DNA from: Dehalococcoidia bacterium
GTDB taxonomy: Bacteria > Chloroflexota > Dehalococcoidia > Dehalococcoidales > RBG-16-60-22
DNA length: 7,233 nt
NCBI GenBank assembly: GCA_013202615.1
Contig: JABMRL010000071.1
Span: 1-7,233 of the forward strand
Direction: 5' to 3'
Both the position numbers and the translations under genes were made by a program. The notes beneath the pieces were generated by a model, which did not search any database, was not told where the DNA came from, and saw nothing but the letters and a program-made list of their open reading frames with translations. Every line of letters starts with the position of its first letter. Position 1 is the stretch's first letter. Positions 1 to 6,105 of the stretch are shown here, in pieces.

Positions 1-258
1 GTTGTGAATATGGACATACTCGCCAACCGCGATGTCTTTAGAGGCCTTGCCGATAACAGCCCCGTATTTTGTAATGTTATCGCCTTGACCGATATCGGTG
101 AGTGCGATTTTGTGTCCCAGAGGCAATGAGTCTCTGGCCTTGATGTGTTGCACGACCTCCTGTTTCGTGGAAAATATTTCCACTTCCTCTCCAGCCGTTG
201 TCGCGCTGATAACCGTGGCCACATTGTCTTTTGCGTCCATTGTGATTGCTTTCTTCAT
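1..258 (-). CDS. UxaA/SuyA-type SAF-domain hydro-lyase small subunit (3' end cut by window edge)
   Basis: Reading the minus strand from the ATG at 256-258 gives 86 codons with no stop before the window edge, so the C-terminus is missing. The protein begins MKKAITMDAKDNVATV and carries the hallmarks of the altronate dehydratase N-terminal (SAF) domain: DNVAT near residues 11-15, LGHKIALTDI at 47-56, KYGAVIG at 64-70 and GEYVHIHN at 79-86. Stand-alone proteins of this kind are usually about 90-100 residues, so little is lost. Known relatives are the small subunits of altronate/galactarate dehydratases and of (2R)-sulfolactate sulfo-lyase (SuyA). They pair with a larger catalytic subunit, which would be expected just beyond position 1. 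An AGAGGAAAG ribosome site precedes the ATG. The start lies 13 bases after the stop of the upstream dehydrogenase gene, so the two are probably co-transcribed. Family assignment is strong; the substrate is unknown. Confidence 0.85.
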   Translation of the reverse strand, partial: MKKAITMDAKDNVATVISATTAGEEVEIFSTKQEVVQHIKARDSLPLGHKIALTDIGQGDNITKYGAVIGKASKDIAVGEYVHIHN

Positions 259-271
259 AACTTTCCTCTAA

Positions 272-1354
272 TTACAGAGAGATATGTTTTTTAAGCACCT
301 CGATATTAGACGGGGCAGGCTCGGCTTTACCTTTTTCTATGCTGAGGGTAAGGTCAAGAAGAGCCTGGTTCAGGGGCGTGGGGACACCCACTACCTGGCC
401 TTTTCTGACCACCTCTCCATTGAGAAACTCTACTTCCGTCCGCCTCTTCTTTATTATATCCTGCAGGAGTGATGGGCGCTGCGGCGTGCCCACTTTCTTC
501 TGCAGTTCTTCAGCCGGTAGAAATTGCTTGCTCAGGATTTCAGCAACCTTTTCCTTCAATTTCTGCACGGTTTCCCTGGTTGTCGCTTCGGCGAACTCAG
601 ATGTCGGAAGCCCCCATACCGGCTCGATGTTCACACCTAACCCAGCACCAACCCGGGCGACCTCTCCGCCGATAACAACTTTGATAAGGTTTGCCGTATC
701 CTGTTGCTCTTCATTCAGGGAGACGACTTCCGGGCCGATAACGCCCGCCAGGGCATTGGCCATGCAGTTAATCGCCAGCTTTGACCAGCGCACCCCCCAG
801 ATATTGGTGGTTGCCTCGCTCGGGCCCACCGCGTTAAGTGCTGCTACTACTTCTTTAACACGACTGGATATCAGGCCGGAAAGTTCGCCAACGGTAAAAG
901 TGTGTTCCCTGTCTAAAGGGTCGTGGCGGCTGATATGGCCCGGCTCATAAACACCAACGCTGAGCAAGGTCACACAGCCCACGGTGCGGCTGAACCCGAC
1001 CACGCTGGCTACAACCTCGTCATTCAAAGCGTTTTGCGTCGGCAGGATGAAACCCGTGGGCTTGAGATATGGCTCGATGAGGTACGCAGACCATCGCGTG
1101 TCATAGGACTTGACTGACAGAAAGACCATGTCAAACGGTTCCTTAACGCCGCTGACATCGCTGAGGTGAAGCGCCTTGGCCGGCACAGTGAACTCGCCGT
1201 TGAGGTCGCTCACTTTCAGTCCATCACTGCGGATTTTATCTATGTGTGCTGCCCACTGGTCTATAAAGGTGACATCGTGGCCCGCTTTTATCAGATAAGC
1301 ACCTGTGGCGCCGCCTATCGCCCCCGCTCCCAGAATCGCGATTCTTTTGGTCAT
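272..1354 (-). CDS. Ketopantoate reductase (PanE/ApbA) family NAD(P)-dependent dehydrogenase
   Basis: This 360-residue protein opens with a Rossmann dinucleotide-binding loop, GAGAIGG at residues 9-15. It then shows the family pattern VKSYDT at 81-86, an Asn in PTQNAL at 105-110, the catalytic-type Lys192 in WSKLAINCMAN, and the C-terminal block SLLQDI...RRTEVEFLNGEVV (295-316) with PTPLNQALL at 326-334. These match the residues that bind the 2-ketoacid in PanE. E. coli PanE has about 303 residues; here a charged helical stretch at about 245-292 makes the protein longer, as in paralogues outside pantothenate synthesis. Context supports this: it sits 13 bases upstream of a UxaA-like hydro-lyase gene rather than with panB or panC. 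It likely reduces a 2-keto acid, or oxidises a 2-hydroxy acid, with NAD(P)(H). The start is well set by GAGGAGGT at 1361-1368, six bases before the ATG. The fold is certain; the substrate is not. Confidence 0.88.
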   Translation of the reverse strand: MTKRIAILGAGAIGGATGAYLIKAGHDVTFIDQWAAHIDKIRSDGLKVSDLNGEFTVPAKALHLSDVSGVKEPFDMVFLSVKSYDTRWSAYLIEPYLKPTGFILPTQNALNDEVVASVVGFSRTVGCVTLLSVGVYEPGHISRHDPLDREHTFTVGELSGLISSRVKEVVAALNAVGPSEATTNIWGVRWSKLAINCMANALAGVIGPEVVSLNEEQQDTANLIKVVIGGEVARVGAGLGVNIEPVWGLPTSEFAEATTRETVQKLKEKVAEILSKQFLPAEELQKKVGTPQRPSLLQDIIKKRRTEVEFLNGEVVRKGQVVGVPTPLNQALLDLTLSIEKGKAEPAPSNIEVLKKHISL

Positions 1355-1360
1355 TCATTT

Positions 1361-1368
1361 ACCTCCTC
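1361..1368 (-). promoter_or_regulatory. Strong Shine-Dalgarno site of the ketopantoate-reductase-like gene
   Basis: On the minus strand this reads GAGGAGGT and ends six bases before the ATG at 1352-1354. It is followed by ATGAATG, so an out-of-frame ATG sits four bases upstream of the one used. Only the second ATG opens the long reading frame with the Rossmann start. Confidence 0.7.
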
Positions 1369-1417
1369 AATAAAAATAGTTTATTATTAATATAACGGAT
1401 GCTTCAGGCAATGCAAT

Positions 1418-1446
1418 AGTATAGCGCAAATAGGCGCGACAGACAA
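1418..1446 (-). promoter_or_regulatory. Candidate sigma70 promoter for the dehydrogenase/SAF-subunit operon
   Basis: Read on the minus strand there is TTGTCT (1441-1446), a 17-base spacer, and TATACT (1418-1423). The spacing is ideal, with a -10 that differs from consensus at one base and a -35 that differs at two. It lies about 65 bases upstream of the ATG at 1354. A second, weaker pair lies closer to the gene: TTGCAT (1411-1416), 16 bases, TATATT (1389-1394). The call rests on hexamer matching only. Confidence 0.5.
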
Positions 1447-1494
1447 ATTAAAAACTGTGGCGATAATAAATTTAATAAGAAAGCAGGATTTGAG

Positions 1495-2661
1495 ATGGTA
1501 GAAAAGAAGATATTGTACCCGTCCTTGAATACGCCGGCCGTGCTGATTGACCTGGATACGCTTGAGGCGAACATAAATCGGATTTCCGGGTTGGCCAAAG
1601 AAGCAGGGTTAAAGCTCAGGCCGCACGTCAAGATTCATGAGAACGCGTCGATAGCCAAGAAACAGATTGCGGCTGGCGCCTGCGGGGTGGAGGTGGGCGT
1701 TGTGGAGCAGGCGGAGGCCATGGCGGAGCAGGGAATCGGCGACATCGTCATTGCTCACCCCGGCTATTATGGCGGGCCCAAAGGGGAAATCTTGAAGAAA
1801 CTTCTGGGCACGCCTGACCTGAAAGTGGCCATGGTGGTGGATATGCTGGAGCAGGCTGAAATCATATCGCAGGTGGCACAGGCCGTGGGCCGGAAGGCGC
1901 GCCTGCTGATAAAAATTGACCTGGGCCGGAGCTCACGGTTTGGGGTACCACCCGGGAAACCGGTTATGGACCTGGCAACCCAACTCCGCAAGCTGCCGGG
2001 CATCGAACTTATCGGTATTTATTCACATGAGATGGGTATCAAACCGACCCCTGAGGACAAGGACGAGGTGGCTCTGGAAGCCGCCGAGATAATGGTAGAA
2101 AACGCCCGTATGCTGAGAAACGCGGGCATAGAAATAGAGCACATATCCGTGGGTGCCTCTTCTTCTTTTCCCTCTACGTGCCGTCTCCGCAAAGAAGGCA
2201 AATTCCCTGAGTTAACCGAAATTCACGCCGGGGCGTTCTTTGTCGGTGATATACGTTATATGAGACAGGGCGGCAACACGCGAGAGGCGTGCGCGGTAAC
2301 AGTATTGACCACGGTATTGAGCACGGCGCATGACGATTATGCGGTAATCGATGCTGGCTACAAAACGTTCGGCAGCGACTCCCTTTTTGAGCAGCGGGAC
2401 AGCCCGGATTTCTGGTGGCAGGACCGGCTGAGCTACGGCTCGGTTCAGTGTCGTTCTGACCTGTGGTTCGGGCGTCTCTCCGCCGAGACCGGCGGCATAT
2501 ATTACAGGAAACCGGGGGGGAAATTAACCCTCGGCGAGCGCCTGGAAATCGTGCCCAACAACGCCACTCTGGTCATAAATATACACGACCGGATATACGG
2601 CGTGAGAAACGGTGCCGTTGAGGAAGAAATACCGGTAACCGGTCGGGGACGCGGCAACTAG
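1495..2661 (+). CDS. D-threonine aldolase/D-serine dehydratase-family PLP protein with altered metal site
   Basis: The 388-residue protein has the architecture of the alanine-racemase-fold (type III) PLP enzymes. It starts with LNTPAVLIDLDTLEANI (11-27), followed by LRPHVKIHE (41-49), where Lys46 is the expected Schiff-base lysine. Next come EVGVVEQAEAM (66-76), IKIDLGRSSRFGV (139-151), YSHEMG (176-181), SVGASSS (218-224) and TEIHAGAFFVGD (241-252). The C-terminal beta domain has VIDAGYKTFGSD (284-295) and INIHDRIYGVRNG (361-373). Family members usually have a PNH-x-C or PxH-x-D metal motif in this domain; here it reads PNNAT (354-358), so both ligands are absent. That makes plain D-threonine aldolase or D-serine dehydratase activity doubtful; racemase or lyase chemistry on another amino acid is possible. 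The ATG follows a modest AGGA site (1485-1488). The gene is transcribed away from its neighbours and ends in a likely terminator. Confidence 0.85.
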   Translation: MVEKKILYPSLNTPAVLIDLDTLEANINRISGLAKEAGLKLRPHVKIHENASIAKKQIAAGACGVEVGVVEQAEAMAEQGIGDIVIAHPGYYGGPKGEILKKLLGTPDLKVAMVVDMLEQAEIISQVAQAVGRKARLLIKIDLGRSSRFGVPPGKPVMDLATQLRKLPGIELIGIYSHEMGIKPTPEDKDEVALEAAEIMVENARMLRNAGIEIEHISVGASSSFPSTCRLRKEGKFPELTEIHAGAFFVGDIRYMRQGGNTREACAVTVLTTVLSTAHDDYAVIDAGYKTFGSDSLFEQRDSPDFWWQDRLSYGSVQCRSDLWFGRLSAETGGIYYRKPGGKLTLGERLEIVPNNATLVINIHDRIYGVRNGAVEEEIPVTGRGRGN

Positions 2662-2677
2662 CGCCCGGTTATTTTTT
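2636..2677 (+). terminator. Candidate rho-independent terminator overlapping the end of the PLP gene
   Basis: TAACCGG (2636-2642) and CCGGTTA (2665-2671) form a perfect seven-base inverted repeat, and six T residues (2672-2677) follow at once. The 22-base loop contains CGC and GCG that could extend pairing. The left arm lies inside the last codons and the stop (2659-2661) lies in the loop. The T tract is on the plus strand only, so it would act on the plus-strand gene but not on the converging kinase gene. The long loop lowers certainty. Confidence 0.55.
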
Positions 2678-2681
2678 ATAA

Positions 2682-3671
2682 TCAGCGGCTTATCCTGAGG
2701 TCTCCCTTGCCAGCGATAAGTTTCTCCACCTCGTCCAGGGTGAACCAGGCCAGGTCTCCGGGGCAGGAGTGCTTCAGCAATGCCCCCGCATTGCCGTATT
2801 TAAGCGAAGCCTCAATACCTTTGCCGGTAAGGTAACCGTAGAGGAAGCCCCCGGCGAAAGCGTCGCCGCTGCCCACCCGGTCTACGACCTCGACCTCATA
2901 TGTCCGGTCTTCGTAGATTTTGCCGTCGGCCAGAACGATGGCGGTCCAGTTATTGCGCCACACGGTGATATTTTCCCGCAGGGTAATGGCTACGATTTTG
3001 AAGCCAAAGGTGTCGGCCAGCTTTCGGGCGACCTCTTTCCAGTCCTTGCCTTCAATCTGAAATACCCGTGCCGTATCCTCTTCCGTGGTGATAAGCACGT
3101 CAACGTACTGCATAAGTGGCGACAGCCCGGTTTTGGCCTGTTCCTGGCTCCATAGCTTGGCCCGGTAATTGAGGTCGAAGCTGACCAGCAGTCCCTTCTC
3201 GTGGGCTTTGCTCAGGGCTTCTTCCGTGGCTTCAAGGCAACTCGGGCTCAGCGCAGGGGTAATGCCGGTAACGTGAAAGGCTTTAGCCTGGGAAAAGACA
3301 CTATCCCAGTCCATCATCCCCGGCTGTATTTTGGAAATCGCGGAGCCGGCCCGGTCGTAGAGAATGGAACTGGGGCGGGGCAGCGCGCCGAATTCGAGGA
3401 AATAGACGCCAAGCCGGTCTTCATCTGACCACAGGACATGCGAGGTATCAACGCCATGTTCCCGGGCTTTGTTCTGCACCATCCGACCCAGCGGGTTTTT
3501 CGGCAGGCGGGTAACGAATGAAGTATTTAACCCCAGCCTCTGGAGGGTGACCATGGCATTCAGCTCGGCGCCGCCTATTTTCACATCAAGGCTCGTCGCC
3601 TGCTCAAGCCTCTGGAAATCCTGTGTTGCCAGTCTCAGCTGGACCTCGCCAAAAGCAACGACATCGTACAT
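2682..3671 (-). CDS. kdgK: PfkB-family sugar kinase, probable 2-keto-3-deoxygluconate kinase
   Basis: From the ATG at 3669-3671 this is a 329-residue ribokinase-family protein, a normal length for KDG kinase. Visible motifs are the N-terminal sugar-binding GGAELNAMVTLQRLG (33-47) and GVYFLEFG (88-95), plus YDRAGSAIS (105-113) and SFDLNYRAKLW (164-174). The last two resemble KDG kinases closely; Tyr90 and Arg170 fall where those enzymes contact the keto acid. PfkB signature 2, VDRVGSGDAFAGG (263-275), holds the catalytic base Asp270 and the anion hole. The reaction would be ATP-dependent phosphorylation of 2-keto-3-deoxygluconate or a similar acid to the 6-phosphate in the cytoplasm. The reading frame stays open to 3743, but that extension would overlap the upstream gene, whereas AGGAGG lies five bases before the chosen ATG. 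It is the last gene of the four-gene minus-strand run. Fructokinase-like specificity is the main alternative. Confidence 0.85.
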   Translation of the reverse strand: MYDVVAFGEVQLRLATQDFQRLEQATSLDVKIGGAELNAMVTLQRLGLNTSFVTRLPKNPLGRMVQNKAREHGVDTSHVLWSDEDRLGVYFLEFGALPRPSSILYDRAGSAISKIQPGMMDWDSVFSQAKAFHVTGITPALSPSCLEATEEALSKAHEKGLLVSFDLNYRAKLWSQEQAKTGLSPLMQYVDVLITTEEDTARVFQIEGKDWKEVARKLADTFGFKIVAITLRENITVWRNNWTAIVLADGKIYEDRTYEVEVVDRVGSGDAFAGGFLYGYLTGKGIEASLKYGNAGALLKHSCPGDLAWFTLDEVEKLIAGKGDLRISR

Positions 3672-3676
3672 AGTTA

Positions 3677-3682
3677 CCTCCT
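3677..3682 (-). promoter_or_regulatory. Ribosome-binding site that sets the kinase start
   Basis: On the minus strand this reads AGGAGG, five bases before the ATG at 3669-3671. It favours the 329-residue form over an in-frame start at 3743, which would lie inside the upstream propeller gene and add 24 residues with no family similarity. Confidence 0.8.
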
Positions 3683-3696
3683 GAAATCGCTTGTAT

Positions 3697-4632
3697 TTAC
3701 TTTTTTCGGGCGAACTTCTGAATCGTCCGGGAGCCTTTGTCAACGCCGGCGCTGGTCATTGATACCTCGCCGACATATAAATCTCCCCGTGAGTCAACCG
3801 CGATGACGTGAGGGGCGTGGAAAAGCGCCGTGTCCTTCTCATTTCCTTCGTTGCCCCAGCGCGTGACGAGTTTGCCGTCAATGGTGAAGATGCTTACCCG
3901 CAGGCACAGTTCGGAGATGTAGACCGTATCCTCTTCGTCGATGAAAACGTGGGTGGGGCGGATAACATCCGTCCATTCGGTTATGAACTCGCCCTGTGAG
4001 GTGAAAATCTGTATACGACTGTTCTCGCGGTCCGGAATCCAGACCCGCTCCTGCCTGTCCAGGCAGATATTGTGAGGAAGCCGGAACTGTCCGGGGGCAC
4101 CGCCGGGTTCGCCCCAGGAGAGAAGCAGTTTGCCATCGGGGGAGAATTTGTGTACCCGGGCGTTGCCGTAGCCGTCGGCGATGTACATCTCGCCCGATGG
4201 CGTTACCGCCACGCCGGTGGGGCGGTTGAACGGCGGGGAACCCTTCTGTATCCTGGCCAGGCTCTCCCAGAAATCCCAGGTTCGGATGTAGCCGTTATCC
4301 GATGCTTGCCCTTTGGTGCCCAGCGTCATGAGCAACTCGCCCTCGGTGGTGAATTTGGCCACGATATGGTTTTTATCGTCGGTACAGTATATATTGCCGT
4401 CGGGGCCGATACAGCTGCCGTGAGCGCGGTTGAAAAAGCCCTCGCCCCATGAATTGAGCAGGTTGCCTTCACGGTCGAGGACAATTATGGGGCGTTCGCT
4501 GCGGTTCAGGATATATAACCTGTCCTGATTGTCTATGCAGATGCCGCCGACGTCCAGAAACGACCACCCTTCGGGCAGCTTTGCCCATCCGTCGACCAGT
4601 TCATAGGTATATTTTCCGGTACCGAATGCCAT
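3697..4632 (-). CDS. NHL-repeat six-bladed beta-propeller, peptidylamidoglycolate lyase (PAL)-like
   Basis: The 311-residue protein is built almost wholly of NHL repeats. About six blades can be picked out at residues 26-63, 70-105, 136-174, 181-220, 226-260 and 272-308, each with a hydrophobic strand, D-x-x-x-x-x-Y/W-I/V and a following F-x-x-x-G-E/K turn. The segments IADGYGNARVHKF (151-163), FRLPHNICLD (183-192) and IPDRENSRIQIF (199-210) are the classic pattern of the PAL domain of peptidylglycine amidating enzymes. Arg44, His71, Tyr155, His187 and His275 fall where PAL has its catalytic and zinc-site residues. There is no signal peptide or membrane segment, so it should be cytoplasmic. 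A lyase acting on a hemiaminal-like compound, or a lactonase, fits the operon better than peptide amidation. The start is set by AAGGAGG eight bases upstream; the frame extends to a GTG at 4659 without a ribosome site. It lies 25 bases before the kinase start. Confidence 0.8.
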   Translation of the reverse strand: MAFGTGKYTYELVDGWAKLPEGWSFLDVGGICIDNQDRLYILNRSERPIIVLDREGNLLNSWGEGFFNRAHGSCIGPDGNIYCTDDKNHIVAKFTTEGELLMTLGTKGQASDNGYIRTWDFWESLARIQKGSPPFNRPTGVAVTPSGEMYIADGYGNARVHKFSPDGKLLLSWGEPGGAPGQFRLPHNICLDRQERVWIPDRENSRIQIFTSQGEFITEWTDVIRPTHVFIDEEDTVYISELCLRVSIFTIDGKLVTRWGNEGNEKDTALFHAPHVIAVDSRGDLYVGEVSMTSAGVDKGSRTIQKFARKK

Positions 4633-4640
4633 TTTATAAT

Positions 4641-4647
4641 CCTCCTT
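4641..4647 (-). promoter_or_regulatory. Ribosome-binding site that sets the propeller-protein start
   Basis: On the minus strand this is AAGGAGG, eight bases before the ATG at 4630-4632. The in-frame GTG at 4657-4659 would place this site inside the coding sequence and adds nine hydrophilic residues, so the internal ATG is preferred. Confidence 0.75.
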
Positions 4648-4677
4648 TTCTTTGGTCACGTTTTTAATATCAAGTGG

Positions 4678-5472
4678 CTAGGGGGCGGATGGATGAACGG
4701 TGTTTGTGCCCTGAGCAAAGCCACCGTCCACCTTGATATACTCGGCGGTGACAAAGTCAGAAGCCTTGCTGGCCAGGAAAACAGCGGCGCCGGCAAAGTC
4801 ATCCGGTATTCCCCAGCGACCGGCCGGCACCCGGTCCAGCACATAATCGTCCAGGCCGGGGAAGTCCTTGCGCGCGGATATGGTCAATGGCGTTTCAATC
4901 CAGCCGGGCAGGATGGCATTTACCTGAATGTTATCTTTGGCCCAGGCGAGCGCCAGCGTGTATGTCATCTGGACTATTCCTGCCTTGCTGGCGCCGTAGC
5001 ACATGACCCGGGCCAGGCCGTAGAGTGACGTCATGGAGCCGATGTTGATGATTTTTCCACTTCTGGCCTTCTTCATTGCCGGATAAACCGTTTTGGCGCA
5101 GAGGAAGGCGCCGCGCAGGTTTATACTCATTATCCAGTCCCACTCCTCAACGGTATATTCCTCGGGCATTTTGCGGATATTGACGCCGGCATTGTTGACC
5201 AGGGTGTTGATTTGCCCGAACTCGTCCAGCACCTGTTTCACGCCGTTCTGGATGCTTTCCTCTTTCGCAACATCAACCTGCAGACCCAGTACTTTCACTC
5301 CGTATTTCTTCTTGATATCATCGGCTGCCCCGGCAGTCTTCTTTTCATTACGGGCAAAAATCACGATGTCGCTGCCGGCCGACGCCAGGCCGTCGGCGAT
5401 TCCCTTGCCGATGCCCCCGTTGCCGCCGGTGACAATAGCCACTTTGCCCGTCAGGTCAAACAGGTTCGTCAT
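4678..5472 (-). CDS. Short-chain dehydrogenase/reductase (KduD/gluconate 5-dehydrogenase-like)
   Basis: This is a 264-residue classical SDR. It has the cofactor loop TGGNGGIGKG (15-24), LVNNAG (91-96), the structural Asn118 in MSINLRG, Ser146 in NIGSMTS, and the catalytic pair Tyr159/Lys163 in YGASKAG. The PG turn is at 189-190 and the C-terminal YIKVDGGF at 245-252. All four members of the Asn-Ser-Tyr-Lys tetrad are present. The second strand ends IFARN (38-42), and the basic residue there hints at NADP(H), though this is weak. The N-terminal FDLTGKVAIVTGG style and overall length resemble 2-deoxy-D-gluconate 3-dehydrogenase and gluconate 5-dehydrogenase, which suits a neighbouring KDG-type kinase. 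Reduction or oxidation of a sugar acid is inferred, not proven. AGGAGG precedes the ATG. The gene follows the RidA-like gene by 150 bases and precedes the propeller gene by 45. Confidence 0.87.
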   Translation of the reverse strand: MTNLFDLTGKVAIVTGGNGGIGKGIADGLASAGSDIVIFARNEKKTAGAADDIKKKYGVKVLGLQVDVAKEESIQNGVKQVLDEFGQINTLVNNAGVNIRKMPEEYTVEEWDWIMSINLRGAFLCAKTVYPAMKKARSGKIINIGSMTSLYGLARVMCYGASKAGIVQMTYTLALAWAKDNIQVNAILPGWIETPLTISARKDFPGLDDYVLDRVPAGRWGIPDDFAGAAVFLASKASDFVTAEYIKVDGGFAQGTNTVHPSAP

Positions 5473-5503
5473 TAGCTCTTTCCTCCTCTCATTCGCTTTT
5501 ATG

Positions 5504-5532
5504 ATGATAAACAGTTTTGAGGTTATTTACAA
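5504..5532 (-). promoter_or_regulatory. Possible internal promoter upstream of the SDR gene
   Basis: The 150-base gap between the RidA-like and SDR genes is the longest inside the minus-strand run. On the minus strand it holds TTGTAA (5527-5532), a 17-base spacer and TATCAT (5504-5509), which would start RNA some 25 bases before the SDR ATG. The match is moderate and the region is AT-rich, where chance matches are common. Confidence 0.35.
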
Positions 5533-5595
5533 TATAATCCCGAATATTTCAGATGTACTCAATCCCCAATTCATTTCAGCCTTCTTTTTAGAACC

Positions 5596-5611
5596 GAATA
5601 AAACCTTATTC
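5596..5611. repeat. Short AT-rich hairpin downstream of the RidA-like gene
   Basis: GAATAA and TTATTC form a perfect six-base inverted repeat with a four-base loop, 11 bases beyond the stop of the RidA-like gene. No T tract follows on either strand and the stem has one G-C pair, so it is a poor terminator. It may be a weak processing or attenuation structure, or chance. Confidence 0.3.
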
Positions 5612-5622
5612 TACAAGATATG

Positions 5623-6006
5623 TCATTTCCCAACCACAGCGATGGCTTCTATTTCAACTAGAAGCTCGGGGAGTATCAGCTTGGATACCTCAACACCGGT
5701 ACTGGCGGGCATTGGCGGGCTGAAGAAACGGCCCCTGATTTCCCTGAATTTAATAATATTGTCCATATCGGTTACATAGACCGTCAGCTTGACCACGTCT
5801 TTCAGGGAAGCACCCGCCGCTTCGAGGGTAAGCTTTATGTTTTCAAAGGTTTTAATCGTCTGGGCTTCAAAGCCGCCGGCCACTATATTTCGTTGCTCAT
5901 CGAAACCAACCATACCGGCGAGATAGATAGTCTTATCTACTTTAATAGCGTGCGACCAGCCCATGGGTTCAAACAAACCTTCAGGGGTGATAAACTCTCT
6001 TTCCAT
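5623..6006 (-). CDS. RidA/YjgF/UK114-family protein lacking the canonical arginine
   Basis: The 127-residue length is typical of the family, which forms trimers with active sites at subunit interfaces. Recognisable parts are the N-terminal SHAIKVDKTIYLAGMVG (18-34), FENIKLTLEAAGASLKDVVK (54-73), VYVTDMDN (76-83) and the C-terminal LLVEIEAIAVV (115-125) with the conserved Glu pair. RidA itself turns reactive 2-aminoacrylate-type enamines or imines into ketoacids and ammonia. That activity depends on an Arg in a P-A-R-S/T motif. Here the segment reads MPASTGVEV (99-107), with Ser102 where the Arg should be, so canonical imine deaminase activity is unlikely. Members of other Rid subfamilies also lack it and often sit in catabolic operons, as here. 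The ATG is preceded by AAGGAGGTGA. It is the first gene of the minus-strand run that leads to the SDR, propeller and kinase. Confidence 0.87.
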   Translation of the reverse strand: MEREFITPEGLFEPMGWSHAIKVDKTIYLAGMVGFDEQRNIVAGGFEAQTIKTFENIKLTLEAAGASLKDVVKLTVYVTDMDNIIKFREIRGRFFSPPMPASTGVEVSKLILPELLVEIEAIAVVGK

Positions 6007-6105
6007 TGTTTCACCTCCTTTTTGTCCTTCCGTAACTATAAACTATTTTACAGCGTGATTACAGAACTAACTAGAAGATATTGGGCAATAGCTATCATTG
6101 TATTA

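Noticed and set aside
339..950. Open plus-strand frame of 203 codons opposite the ketopantoate-reductase-like gene
   Set aside because: The translation is rich in Ser, Arg and Thr with no family pattern and no ribosome site, while the opposite strand encodes a clear PanE-family protein.
2631..2643. Tandem ACCGGT sites (2631-2636 and 2638-2643) as a regulatory repeat
   Set aside because: They lie within the final codons of the PLP gene and are part of the terminator arm; two six-base palindromes are too little to claim an operator.
3672..3743. N-terminal extension of the kinase to position 3743
   Set aside because: It would overlap the propeller gene, adds residues foreign to the PfkB family, and bypasses a strong ribosome site for the ATG at 3671.
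4633..4659. GTG start of the propeller protein at 4659
   Set aside because: There is no ribosome site before it, and AAGGAGG is correctly spaced for the internal ATG at 4632.
5093..5779. Open plus-strand frame of 228 codons across the SDR and RidA-like genes
   Set aside because: It spans two well-supported minus-strand genes and the gap between them, and the sequence is low-complexity in Ser, Pro and Thr with no recognisable domain.
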